Below, one piece after another: positions 1 through 9,575 of a stretch of 64,000 bases of DNA. Every line of letters begins with the position of its first letter. Within the stretch, counting starts at the first letter, position 1. Both the position numbers and the translations under genes were made by a program. The stretch comes from Cystobasidium ongulense (Eukaryota > Basidiomycota > Cystobasidiomycetes > Cystobasidiales > Cystobasidiaceae): positions 124,001-188,000 of the forward strand of contig BQUP01000004.1 of the NCBI GenBank assembly GCA_022835595.1. Reading direction: 5' to 3'. A model generated the notes under the pieces. That model worked only from the letters and a program-made list of their open reading frames with translations, had not been told where the DNA came from and searched no databases.

Positions 1-1252
1 GCGCAGCGATTCAAGGTCGCGCTCCCGAAGCCGTAGTCCAGATGCTTATCGGGACGATCACCGTAGACGTAGTAGATCAAGAAGCAGGAGTCCTGGATCG
101 AGAAGATGGCCGAAAATCGACAGTATGGAGTTACAAGGTCGCATTGAGGATGTAGCCGCGAAAATCAAGCAGTACGGAAAGCGTTACGAAGACACTTTGC
201 GAGATAAAGAACGCAATAATCCAAGTTATGACTTCCTTCGGGATGAATCTGTGAGCCGTCACATGATCATCAATCTCATTATATATATCGCTAAATGATA
301 ACGAAATCCCAGCTGCCTGCATTCCACTACTTTAGAATGTTATTAGATCGCCGCTACCGTCCGCCGTCCCCGCCACCGCCGCCTTTCGAGGATCAAGTGA
401 GTGGCCTGTTTCTTCTAAGCCTTGAAAAGCACGCTCCTCCTGTACCACATGGACTGTCGCTTACCCCGCCTTACCTCTCAGGGTGATGTCGAAGTCCTCT
501 CTAGCGACGACTCAGAATTGGAAAGCGAGATGAAGCACAACCGACGCGGAACACTAGGTCGCCTTCCCAGAGCTAGACTAGAAGCACTGCTTCGGTCTCT
601 TAGTAATACACGCGACAAGATAGCAAGGGTGATGTGCCTAGCTCTCGATCGACCCGATGCTGCAGAAGAAGTCGCCGAGGTCATTATACAGTCGCTTCTC
701 ATTAACTCGACGCCTGTGCCCCGGAAAATCGCTCGACTTAACGTGATATCGGATATACTGCATAATTGCGCTGGAACGCCAACAAATGCCTGGAAATATC
801 GATCCCTGTTTGAATCGAAATTGCCAGCAGTTTTCACCCACTTGGGCGAGATTTACAAGAGCTTTCCTGGAAGAATGAAGGCCGAGGTGTTCAGAAAACA
901 GATCATGACGACCATGGAAGTCTGGGAGCAATGGCTTGTCTTCAATCCATCCGTTCTTGCCGACCTAGAGAAGCGTTTATCAACGGGCGAGGATGGCTCT
1001 GATCGCCTGGAGAGCGCAGAGCCCGATGGCATTGTCGATGCGAAAGCGGAAGTCGAGAATGGTGCTGTCAAAGCTCGGGTGCCTGGCTTCACCGTCGTCA
1101 AGGCTGCTGCAACAAATACAATTGCCCAGCCCGCAGAGCAGGTGGAGGATGATATAGACGGCGAGGCTTTACCACTAGACCCGCCTTCAGCATCAGAGGA
1201 TGTAGATGGCGATCCATTAGATGGTGAGGAGCTGGACGGAGCCCCGCTGTGA
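1..1252 (+). CDS. U2 snRNP-associated SURP protein, SR140-like (5' end outside window)
   Basis: Frame 2 opens in an Arg/Ser-rich tract (repeated RS, ending near SPGSRRWPK). It continues through MELQGRIEDVAAKIKQYGK, an intron with GTGAGC donor near 250, then PAFHYFRMLLDRRYRPP, a second intron (about 397-480) and a long last exon. The NPSYDFL...FHYFRMLL stretch is typical of the SURP module. The last exon carries an all-helical CID-like domain (KIARVMCLALDRPDAAEEV to MEVWEQWLVFNP) and an acidic tail. SURP followed by CID is the order in human U2SURP/SR140, where an RRM precedes it. The RRM would lie upstream of the window. Expected role: nuclear pre-mRNA splicing with U2 snRNP. The stop is TGA at 1250-1252, 40 bp from the convergent gene. 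Confidence 0.8.
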
Positions 1253-1291
1253 TCGTGTAGCATAGTCATATAATTGCAATGTCACCTCGAC

Positions 1292-2638
1292 TCAGTTAGA
1301 CTTATCTAGGAGAATCTGAGCATTCCCTCCGAATATCTTATCTAAGGCATCTCCCCGGAGTCCAATGTCGCATGCAACATCCAAACCCAACTTAAGATTG
1401 AAGTCCCAAAGCTCTTTGGCTGTTGCATTCGAGTCCTTCTCTAATATTGAGTCGTCTAGAGCTTCAAGAAATACTTATAATCAACACCAGGTGATATGCC
1501 TCGCTATTCCTCGGACTTACGCAAATCAGAGCCCCAAACGATACGGTCCTCTCCAAAGGCCTCCAACACGAGAGAGAAGACGGCGGCGATAGCCTTTTTG
1601 CAAGACTTGTATGCGTCGCCACCGCTTGGGTGTTCTTGAAGGACCTCCTTAATTGCGGCAAGCACCGTCGACGAAGGCAAGCTGGACAGAAAACCGGCAA
1701 ATTGCCAGTACACGTTAGGGTGAAATGCAAGTTCAGACTGTATGTTGAATCAGCCAGAGAAACCAGCTTGCATCGACGTCAGGTCTTACATATGTCCGTT
1801 CGAGCAAGTCCAAACAAGAGCGGTCCCCTGTGAGCAAGGGGGCTAAGTCGGCTCGTCCCATAGCACCTAAATTGAAGAAGCACGTAGCATATTGAGCTTC
1901 GGATCAAGAAATGTGGTATATGGGCAGAGGCTTACCTATGATGATGTTGAGCTCGCATGACGAATGTCCCATTTGTCCCAATCCAGTCTCTTGCAGAAGA
2001 TGGGGTAGCTGTTCGATAGTCTTTGATGCGGCATCCGAACCTGTGGGAGTCATTTCCAGTACGAGCAGAGAGTGACTATGCTCGGAGGCAGGAGCACCGG
2101 CAGAACTCTCATTCACGTGCAAATGGAGGTCATGCAGGGCCACTCTTTGGCCGAGTATACAAGAAGCCTGTACTTCCACCTGCTGTGAACCTTGTAAGGC
2201 ATTGTACAGATTGGAAGGTAGGACAAATAGAGCCTGACTGGCGTTTCTGGAAGCGATAGAGCCAAGATATATCAGTCTCTTCCTCTCTTCAGTAGTGTGC
2301 GATCTCACGTGGGGAGGATGGACATACTGCATGGGCATTTCCAGAACAGTATCGAGGTCTGACGATCCATAATCATCTGGTACCAGGTATATGCCCCCAA
2401 TGCATCGGACAGTCTGCTTTAAACAGCTCGCAGATGCTGTCTCTGCAATATCGCCTTCGCTAATCGTTTCAAGCCAAGGTCGCGGCAATGCTGGCACGTT
2501 GTTTTGCGCATGATTCGTCAACAGAACTCTGGTATCGAAGACATTGGCAGGCTGGGTTCTTGTGTCGACAGGCGCAGCATTGATGGCCTCTAGAAGTCTG
2601 GACTTCGGCAGGAGTGGCGGAGGTCGTCTAGGTGGCAT
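1292..2638 (-). CDS. Amidohydrolase-2-like protein, divergent
   Basis: Read on the minus strand, ATG is at 2636-2638 and TCA (stop) at 1292-1294. Four exons join in frame: the first runs to about 1904, then a short exon (IIGAMGRADLAPLL), then HPNVYWQFAGFLSSLPS...LEAFGEDRIVWGSD, then PLDDSILEK...DKIFGGNAQILLDKSN. The FGEDRIVWGSD(L)P motif and the IFGGNAQ.L end are hallmarks of the metal-dependent hydrolase (Amidohydro_2) TIM barrel. The N-terminal half is poorly conserved. Where the family normally has a metal-binding HxH I see FDTRVLL, so a catalytic role is doubtful. Substrate unknown. The first exon has no recognisable match of its own, so its joining to the barrel rests on splice phase. 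Confidence 0.55.
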
Positions 2639-2883
2639 GGCTTTGTACCGGCTATCAAACCTGCGAGAGCGGAGACAGCCTTCCAGATAACGACAGGGCT
2701 ATGTATTGCTCAATTTATAGGCGTCTTGAGGTAACTGTGCTTGATGCCTTCGAACGAGCTGTTGTCTACAAAGGCAATCGGGGATCTGTCTTGACTCAAC
2801 ACCTGCAAGACCAGACCCGCAGCTCAAGCGAAGTAGGTGGTAGCAGGCTCGCGACCCAGTGGCTTTGCTGACGGTTGTCTTAG

Positions 2884-3532
2884 GATGGACGAAGTAATGC
2901 ACGGCGAAGAGAGCGCACGGCCGAATGGAGCTGCACCTCCTGCACGCGTTCGTGCGACACAAAAGGCAAAGCCAGCTTTGGAAACCGCACAGATGCCTGG
3001 GACGACAGCATTCCCAATCTCAAAGGTTTCCAAGATCATCAAGGCCGATAAAGATGTCCATATGTGCCAGAAAGAAGCTGTCTTCCTGATTAGCTGTGCT
3101 ACCGTGAGTTTACGGACGCGATCATGTTTACAAAGACGCGTACTTATAGCTAATCCCTACACTAGGAATACTTCTTGAAGAGACTTACGGACGCTGCGTA
3201 CACCCGAGCTCGTATCGACAAGCGTGGAAAATCTGTCTTGTACAAAGACCTTGGTGAGTTTAAAGGTGTATAAACTGCCATTGGATTGCGATTTGTAGTC
3301 TGAGTGTGTTGTTGCGCAGCCGCAATATGCTCAGCAGAAAATGGTATGCCTAGCGAATACTTCTATCTGGAAGGTGTGCAGATTATCTTTCTTCTCCAGC
3401 TACTGCATTCACGCAACTGACATGAACCTTGCAGATGTTGTGCCACGGCAAACGCAAATCTCCATCAAGCCGCAGCAGGTCACGAAGGCTGCCACGCAAC
3501 GCGTCATCGATACCATCAAGGACTCTACCTGA
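2884..3532 (+). CDS. Histone-fold protein, Dpb3/CHRAC (POLE3/4) type
   Basis: Four exons. The first starts at ATG 2884 (MDEVMHGEESARPN) and ends about 3102. The later ones encode EYFLKRLTDAAYTRARIDKRGK, then SVLYKDLAAICSAEN, then DVVPRQTQISIKPQQ. The core FPISKVSKIIKADKDVHM...KEAVFLISCATEYFLKRL...LYKDLA is a CBF/NF-Y-type histone fold. The wording matches the Dpb3/CHRAC1 branch (P[IV]S[RK]VKKI.K.D.DV) better than NF-YC or Bur6. Such proteins dimerise with a Dpb4-like partner in DNA polymerase epsilon or an ISWI-type remodeller. The protein is about 130 aa, normal for the family. It shares a 245-bp divergent promoter with the amidohydrolase-like gene. Confidence 0.7.
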
Positions 3533-3981
3533 TGTAGTTTCCAGGAAACTGCGACTGATGGGGAACTCTGAAGTAACAATTGCATTCCATTAAATCATGT
3601 AGCATACCTGGAGAGTTGCGAATACCGTACTAGATAGATCAATTCTTTCCCGGCTTAAAGTATAGAGCGACATAAATATACCAGCCTCATCCCTTAGAAG
3701 AGCGATTCCCGACGTTGCTGCGAACCGAATCGTCTCTCACGCCCGAGGCCGGATTGCTCGCTCTAGTGTGTTCCCCGCTGGGCTACCGGAGCTGAGCGGG
3801 GTGAGTATGGCCTCGATAGACAGCAAAAACATGAAACCAACTGTTACGTTCTGACAGCCTGGACAGTAGCACAGCTTAGGTCGCGCAGGCAAGACAAAAA
3901 GGAGCATGCTTTGCAACCTAGCAAAAGATAAAGCTGAAACTGACAAAAGGTGAAGCTGATCTTTGCAGATCAGGTTCGTCT
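3533..3981. other. Gene-poor spacer before the tRNA
   Basis: No supported gene. It holds the 3' flank of the histone-fold gene and the downstream flank of the minus-strand tRNA. At about 3771-3800 there is a GC-rich hairpin (CCCCGCT...AGCGGGG). Short T-runs on the minus strand just after the tRNA (about 3950-3960 and 3890-3900) could end Pol III transcription. Confidence 0.5.
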
Positions 3982-4115
3982 TGCGTGAACAGGGAGTCGA
4001 ACCCTGGTCGAGTCGATGGCAACGACCCATTCTCTAGAGAAGGCATTATTTGTCAGATGAAGCTCTGTGGTGAATGATGATTGAATGTTGACTAACACCG
4101 TTGAACCATTCACGC
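3982..4115 (-). tRNA. tRNA-Gly(GCC) with a 63-nt insertion in the D-loop
   Basis: Minus strand, exon 1 is 4115-4097 and exon 2 is 4033-3982, together 71 nt. Joined, they give a full cloverleaf: acceptor GCGTGAA with TTCACGC (7 of 7 pairs) plus discriminator A; D stem GTTC/GAAT; D-loop AACGGTA; anticodon stem GGTCG/CGACT around loop TTGCCAT (anticodon GCC, U33 and A37 in place); T stem CAGGG/CCCTG with loop TTCGACT. The B box GGTTCGACTCC is perfect, and the A box TGGTTCAACGG is intact upstream of the insertion. The insertion (4096-4034) begins GTTAGT and ends CTAG, with CTGAC about 18 nt before the end. It lies between the two halves of the D-loop, not at the canonical 37/38 intron site. Confidence 0.85.
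4034..4096 (-). other. Non-canonical intron-like insertion in tRNA-Gly
   Basis: Sixty-three nucleotides whose removal restores the D-loop AACGGTA. Ends are GT...AG and a CTGAC motif sits where a branch point would be, as in protein-gene introns of this window. The 3' boundary lies inside a perfect 12-bp palindrome (TTCTCTAGAGAA). The insertion also holds CATTCAC, complementary to GTGAATG in the 5' acceptor region. I see no clear bulge-helix-bulge, though I could not fold it. Confidence 0.7.
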
Positions 4116-4407
4116 GCTTTTCTTGATGACAGCTGTCAGTTTAGTGCGTAAATGAATACCACATGGCCGGGAGACAGAAAAGTCGTGCGACGACAGTAGC
4201 AAGGGAGAACCTCAGTCATCATACATGGCCTTCCAAAATGTAGACTGACTACACAGCTAGTCCTAACTTTCTTGAATGAGGACACCTTGTGCAAGCGGTT
4301 CAGCATATATCTACAACGGCTATGATAGCCGGACCATACGTGATGCGCGTGCCAACGGTTGGCACAGGCGCAGGCAAGAGCTCCCTCCTATCCGCCAACT
4401 GGCAAGC

Positions 4408-5290
4408 ATGACCTCTATACTGATTAACAGTTTTAGAGAAAGAGAGGAGAGAGCTGAAAACTTGAAGAAACATGCACAAGATGGCTGCCCTTTCTGCGCT
4501 ATTATTCGAGGAGAATCACCTGCTTTCAAGGTGACTCTTGCCGATTGCCCATTAACCTCCAAGCCTAATTGACGCTGAATGACCAGGTATACGAAGATGA
4601 CAAACTCGTTGCATTTCTAGGTGGGTTGATGAATCTTGACTACCGTATCAAAGCTGTTACTGATCATCTGCGGGTTAGACATCTTGCCAATTCGCCAGGG
4701 ACACACGCGATTAGTTCCGAAAACACACCATGAAAAGATGTAGGCATAATGAAAAGGGTACTTATGCGTACCTGATGTGTCAATTTTAGGACTACCTTGC
4801 CAGATGACTTCTCCGCCCACATGGGCCACATACTACCACGCTTGTGTCGGGCTGTTTGCAAAGGTCAGTTTCATCAACATGATGTGCATTGTTGGGAGCG
4901 CGCTTACGATTCATATCATAGCAATAAACCAAAAGGAGTTCAATATCGTCAACAACAATGGATACGCTCAGGTTGTGCCTCATGTACATTGGCATGTGAG
5001 TGGGAGATTGCGCGCCAACACGACCCCATTTGTCTGATAACGTGTGCACACATCACAATGCTTCAGATTGTGCCGGCACCAACATTCAATGCGCCGGAAA
5101 CCCGTCCTCAGCGGCCAAGGCTAGCCATAGGTGGGTGCGAGATTACGTATCATTCCATTAGATGCTAATTCCGAGTCTGGCAGGTTTGCAGGAGCTGCAG
5201 AGACGGGAAGAGCTGGATGACGAGGAAGGTCAACAGCTTGCGAGGTCCATTACCATCGCGTTCGAGGCTGATACAAGGAGTCGTCTGTGA
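4408..5290 (+). CDS. HIT-family nucleotide-binding protein
   Basis: Six or seven short exons starting MTSILINSFREREERAENL at 4408. A longer in-frame start at 4276 is possible. In order: KKHAQDGCPFCAIIRGESPAFK, VYEDDKLVAFL, DILPIRQGHTRLVPKTHHEK, MTTLPDDFSAHMGHILPRLC, INQKEFNIVNNNGYAQ, VVPHVHWH(I)VPAP and a charged C-terminus ending TRSRL. The CPFC...G motif, the DI.P...GH.L..PK.H block and the His triad HVHWH define the HIT superfamily (nucleoside-phosphate hydrolases and transferases). N at the GYAQ.VPH segment is typical of the HINT/HNT branch. Substrate not predictable. It converges on the acylphosphatase gene with 135 bp between stops. Confidence 0.8.
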
Positions 5291-5425
5291 GCCAGTGAGA
5301 ATGCTCCTCTTAGCTCGCTCCTGCTATAAGCTTGTGACAATGTGTATGTAGAAGGCATCTATGGTCCTGTATGTGCTACATTTAAAAGTCTATACTAGGT
5401 GTGTAGCCGACACATGTACTTTGAA

Positions 5426-6097
5426 TCAATGTTGAACTTCAAAGGAACTGTATTTTTGGGATGATATGTCCTCGTGCTTGTTTATCTCCACGTCCGCAAC
5501 ATCGGCTGCAGATGGACCTTTCTGTAAGATGGAAGCGCTGGAGGTTCACAGTGTCAGTTCAAACTCGCGTCCGGCTAAAATCACAAATGAAGGCTTAGAA
5601 TTGTGTCATACAAGACTTTCCCTCGGGCGTCAGTGCGAGGTATTGATAGACCCTTTGCAATTTCAAGACACCCGGAGAAGTTTTATATAGATGTGAAGAG
5701 ATGAAACGTGATGTTTCGTAGCATCTGCCCCGAAGATCGACTCACAAGTGTTCGAGAGCTTTGCTTTCACCTTCTGCAAGGCCCGAGACATGGCCAGTCT
5801 GGAAGTGGGTAGAACGCCGATCAGCCTTGTATAGCTCGCATAAAACGATAATTACTTACATCGTCGTTCTTTACGTATCCAGTGACATGAAGCTTTTCCG
5901 CTTGCTTAGCAGTCCATGATCTGTATTGACATTCAGCTGTGGCCTTTCGCACCAGACTATACTGCTCCGCTGCTTCACCTAAAGTTCACGCCCTGACGTA
6001 GGATTGTCAGTATTGATTCATCTAGCCCCTTCCTATAGATTGGAAAGGTCACCTGCACAGTTCCCTTTACGAGGAATTGAAAGCTTTTGAGACCCAT
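5426..6097 (-). CDS. Acylphosphatase
   Basis: Five exons on the minus strand: 6054-6097 (MGLKSFQFLVKGTVQ), 5979-5992 (14 nt, GVNFR), 5860-5920 (SWTAKQAEKLHVTGYVKNDD), 5746-5798 (TGHVSGLAEGESKALEH) and 5426-5537 (FASILQKGPSAADVADVEI...). Joined they give the acylphosphatase signature G.VQGVNFR and the second motif GYVKN..TGHVSG.AEG, with the catalytic Arg in NFR and Asn in VKN. Length is about 93 aa, normal for the family. It hydrolyses acyl-phosphate bonds in the cytosol. The 14-nt second exon carries the conserved Arg split over the next intron, so the gene is easily missed by automated callers. Confidence 0.85.
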
Positions 6098-6653
6098 CTT
6101 CGATAACACCGTGAGTACTTGACTTGTATCGGATTGCGAAGATACAAAGCGTGTCGATCACGGTGAGGTGCAAGGTGGAGCAGGAGTTGCCACAAATCCA
6201 ACTATATATGTACACTCCGAGAGCAGACATTATGGTATTCACTAAAATCAGGTCTGAACGACTATACTGAATATTGATACCTATCAATTCCAGCTTCACT
6301 GTGAGCCAGGTTGGCACTAGCGATATTTAAGCAAAATTATTCCGTGTACTCTTCATACGCATTGCTCAAATAGATGGAATACAGCTAAGCTGGTGCGAAC
6401 GGCTCCACACCTTCTATATAGGACGCTCTGAGGTCCGGAGTGTGTGGAACGAGCCTATCGCGTATGGGTTGGAAGCCTTCGAATGCGACACATCGACAGT
6501 ATCGGTAGCCGCAAGCAGACCTTGAATATCGCTTTGGTCGTGGTCTGCTCTGCACATGGGTGCTGCATCTTGCTTTCAGAAATAGTACGCGTCGAAGCAA
6601 CAGGTCGTTGTATCCCGAAGGTGATTTTCGCAGACACGTGGCCAAGCAGCAGG

Positions 6654-8652
6654 CTATAGTGCATCCTCTCGGCTTTGGCCCTCCCACAGCTCAAATTTGC
6701 TGATGACATGACTTTCATGCAATCCTCCCGTTGCCGCTGTCCAACCGAAACAGTTGTAACCGCCTTCCGGTGAGCTCGGTATCTTGACAGGTCCATCACT
6801 TGTGATTTCCACGAAGTCGCCCTCTGCACTATCATTGAGGAAGATGCGCAGTTCCTGCCGCAATAGGGACACTTCTAGTCGTAATGTATAATGGCGCCCA
6901 TCGTCTAGGGCAGGTAGGGTGCCACCTTTGCTGCACCATAAACTATTCGAATGATGAGCTGAGACAGCTCTAGCGCCTCCTGTGTGCACCGAAATGTGGG
7001 GTGTTGGTGGGTCTTGGCAACGATCAACAGACCTATATGTATCGACTTCGACAGCCAAACAGTTCTCGAGGCCACCATAACCAAGATCGCAGCCGCCTCG
7101 ACCCAGAGCTTTGATATCAGCGGGGTCCGAGTGAATAACTATCGCCATTCCATCTGCACCCTCCGCGCCTTCGTGGTTAATGACGAAGGTAGAGCTAAAC
7201 ATGAATTCTTGCAGACCAGCTGGAAGGGTGAGAAACGACGACGCGATCTGACTCGATTCATCTTCTGTCAAGATAATCTGATTATTTGCAGTATCTATCT
7301 TGGCTTTTCCGTTCGTTCTAACCTTCGGGATATCCTTATCGCTGTTCATGATTAGTTTCACAGCTGCAAGACCGACAGAATGTTATTAAGATAGGTCATT
7401 GCAGCTTGCGTGCGTATACTTGGTGATGCCACTTACGAGTCATAGCTGGTCGCTCGACTGCAAACTGGCTTGCGCCTATTTCAGATCGCAAAGTTCTCCA
7501 TTCCTTTGTCCCGCTAGTACGACCTGACAGCTTTTCTTGACGTGCAAGGTTTGCTCGAGTTTCGGAGTCCGCTAGCCAGATCGCTTCCATTTTGTCTTCC
7601 TCGGATAACTTTGCCTTATCCTCGGCCGTACGATGTTCTCGAAGAGCACTAGTCATCGCGTCGAGTTTGTTACTAAGACTGGTCTCAAGCCTTGGATCAC
7701 GCCGAGCAAGCGTTTCCTGCCAGTCAGACACGTAAGATCTAGTAACGTCTTTGACGCCATCAATGCCAAAAGCTATACAATACTGTCAAGAGGGATAATC
7801 AGATCTTGCACCAACCATTGTCAGCTCCGATATCGTAGAAGCGGGGCTCACCTTCATCTTCTTGCCCCATCCTTGCTCATAGAGCAGGTTTTTATCTCTG
7901 GCTCCCTCGCAAGAGTCGACGTGTACCCATCTTTTCAAGCTGTCCGAGTAGTACTCATTCCATACGTGATCTTCTGAATTCCAGATATATCTCGCTCGCA
8001 AGTTCAGAGATCGCAGTAGGAGCATAAATATTGCGGCGAATTCACCACATCTACCAGTCCTAGTTTGAAGCAGTTTGGACAGACTTCCATAGCGGGGAAA
8101 TCGGGTAATACTGCCTTTACACGGTGCATTGCCGTTTGTACAGCGATACAGTTCCACCCTCCCTGCCCCATAGCTACGCTCTTCATCAGTCGGAGCGCCC
8201 CCCGCCACACCTTCGGTACTGCCGCCGCACGAAGAGCATTTTATCGGATCTGCCCATTTCAAAAAGTCTTTCTTTGCCCATTCTACTAGTGCTTGTACTA
8301 AAGCATCTTGATAGTCCAAATTTCTTTCTTCTTCTATTTGCGCTGCTTGCGTGTTCAGTGCCTCAAAGGGTATGACTTCCAAGGCGAGCTCTTGCAGCTT
8401 TTGAGTTTCATATCGCTGCGTTTCACGGAATACGCCGTCTACATGTTGCAGGAGCCAGGAATTGGATTCGCTTAAGGCAGGATTCCTGCGTACATGTCTA
8501 TCTCCGAAGCGTCGACCCAGCACAATGGCGTCTTCACGTGTATAAGCTCTCGAAGGCGGCCGGACAAGAATCAGGTCGCTCCTTTGCTTCTGTTGCCAAG
8601 CAGCCTGAAAAGCTATTGTCAGAGCGAGAGACCTGATAGCAGCTTCGTCCAT
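6654..8652 (-). CDS. Peptide:N-glycanase fused to an L-type lectin domain
   Basis: Start ATG 8650-8652. Exon 1 encodes a PNGase (Png1) transglutaminase-like core. It has zinc-type cysteines (CSSCGG and YRCTN...PCKG), catalytic Cys in RTGRCGEFAAIF (about residue 200), His in DHVWNEYY (about 228) and Asp in WVHVDSCEG (about 243). Exon 2 continues YCIAFGIDGVKDVTRSYVSDW...RTSGTKEWRTLRSEIG, the usual end of the core. An in-phase intron (donor GTAAGTGG, acceptor TTGCAG) then joins MTPVKLIMN to a 230-aa ConA-like domain (SSFLTLPAG...GADGMAIVIHSDP...ENCLAVEVDTYRS...PHISVHTGG). PNGase removes N-glycans from misfolded ERAD substrates in the cytosol. A C-terminal glycan-binding module could serve substrate capture. 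Confidence 0.85.
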
Positions 8653-8768
8653 TAGAGAGGTGTGCCGAAGTGGCGTCCACCTTGGATCGATCAGTCGAAA
8701 GCAAAGAAGAGAGTCTCCGAACTGGCTGGTTGCCTTTCAACCCTCCAGCAGTTATAAACTTAACCAAG

Positions 8769-9373
8769 ATGGCCACTTCACCTTCCAACCTGTATCGCAA
8801 TATAATGCGCGAAGTCCGCTTAGGTGTGAGTCTGCTGCACAAGCTTCATACAGCAAGTATCCAAAAGCTGATCGACAATCGCATATGTACCAACTTTCGG
8901 CAGGATTCGATACACAAGTTCAGGCATCACCGTGGGAAGAGTGTAGTTGTGAAGAACCTAAGACAGACACTCGAAGAACGCCTGCAGAGTACCAAGCCAG
9001 CAGAGAAGAAGCTGAGTCCACCAGAAGAGAAAGCGCAAAAAGCGAGAATGCACGAAATGGTCGAAGTTGGGCGGTATCTACAAGCGAGAAGGTTGCATAT
9101 GGTGAGATTGCTCTACCTTACACCAAGCATATACCGGCTCAACTCCAATTTCCTTTGCAGATGCTCGTCGAGCGATACAATGCAGGCGTCAACATGACAC
9201 AGGAAGAACGCGCCCGATTGTCGGCTAGACGAGTCGGTCTCAAGTGAGTATACGGAATCTCAGCTCTTGCGATTTGCGAAGCTGATACCACAATCCACTA
9301 CAGCATGCCTGAAATGTATGGTACAGCAAACCAAAGAGAGGTTCCAGGCTCATCGGAACCAGAGAAGCAGTAA
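8769..9373 (+). CDS. Fmc1-like mitochondrial ATP synthase assembly factor
   Basis: Exons 8769-9101, 9161-9243 and 9304-9373. The protein starts MATSPSNLYRNIMREVRL, a LYR-type N-terminus. It has a basic middle and then LVERYNAGVNMTQEERARLSARRVGLNMPEMYG, the conserved Fmc1/C7orf55 block. Fmc1 supports assembly of the F1 part of mitochondrial complex V. A 30-nt in-frame segment (about 8824-8853) begins GTGTGAGT and ends ACAG. It could be a very short intron or coding sequence. The gene diverges from the PNGase gene with 116 bp between starts. Confidence 0.7.
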
Positions 9374-9575
9374 ATCAGCTGGGCTCGTCGCGCACCTAGT
9401 GTAGACTTTCGTGGAGTGATGTAGCAATATTGATTCAAAACCGGCTGATGTAGAAAAGAATTGATCTCAATATCAACTGTCTGACGATGGCGTCAAGCTG
9501 GCATTTGCCGATTATCTAACGATACAGTAGAAGTACAAATCAAGCCAGTCGAGCCCACGAAGAGAGGAGGTGAAG

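Noticed and set aside
3740-3805. Possible second tRNA on the minus strand (A-box-like TAGCCCAGCGG)
   Set aside because: No matching B box or acceptor pairing; the region is explained by a simple CCCCGCT/AGCGGGG hairpin.
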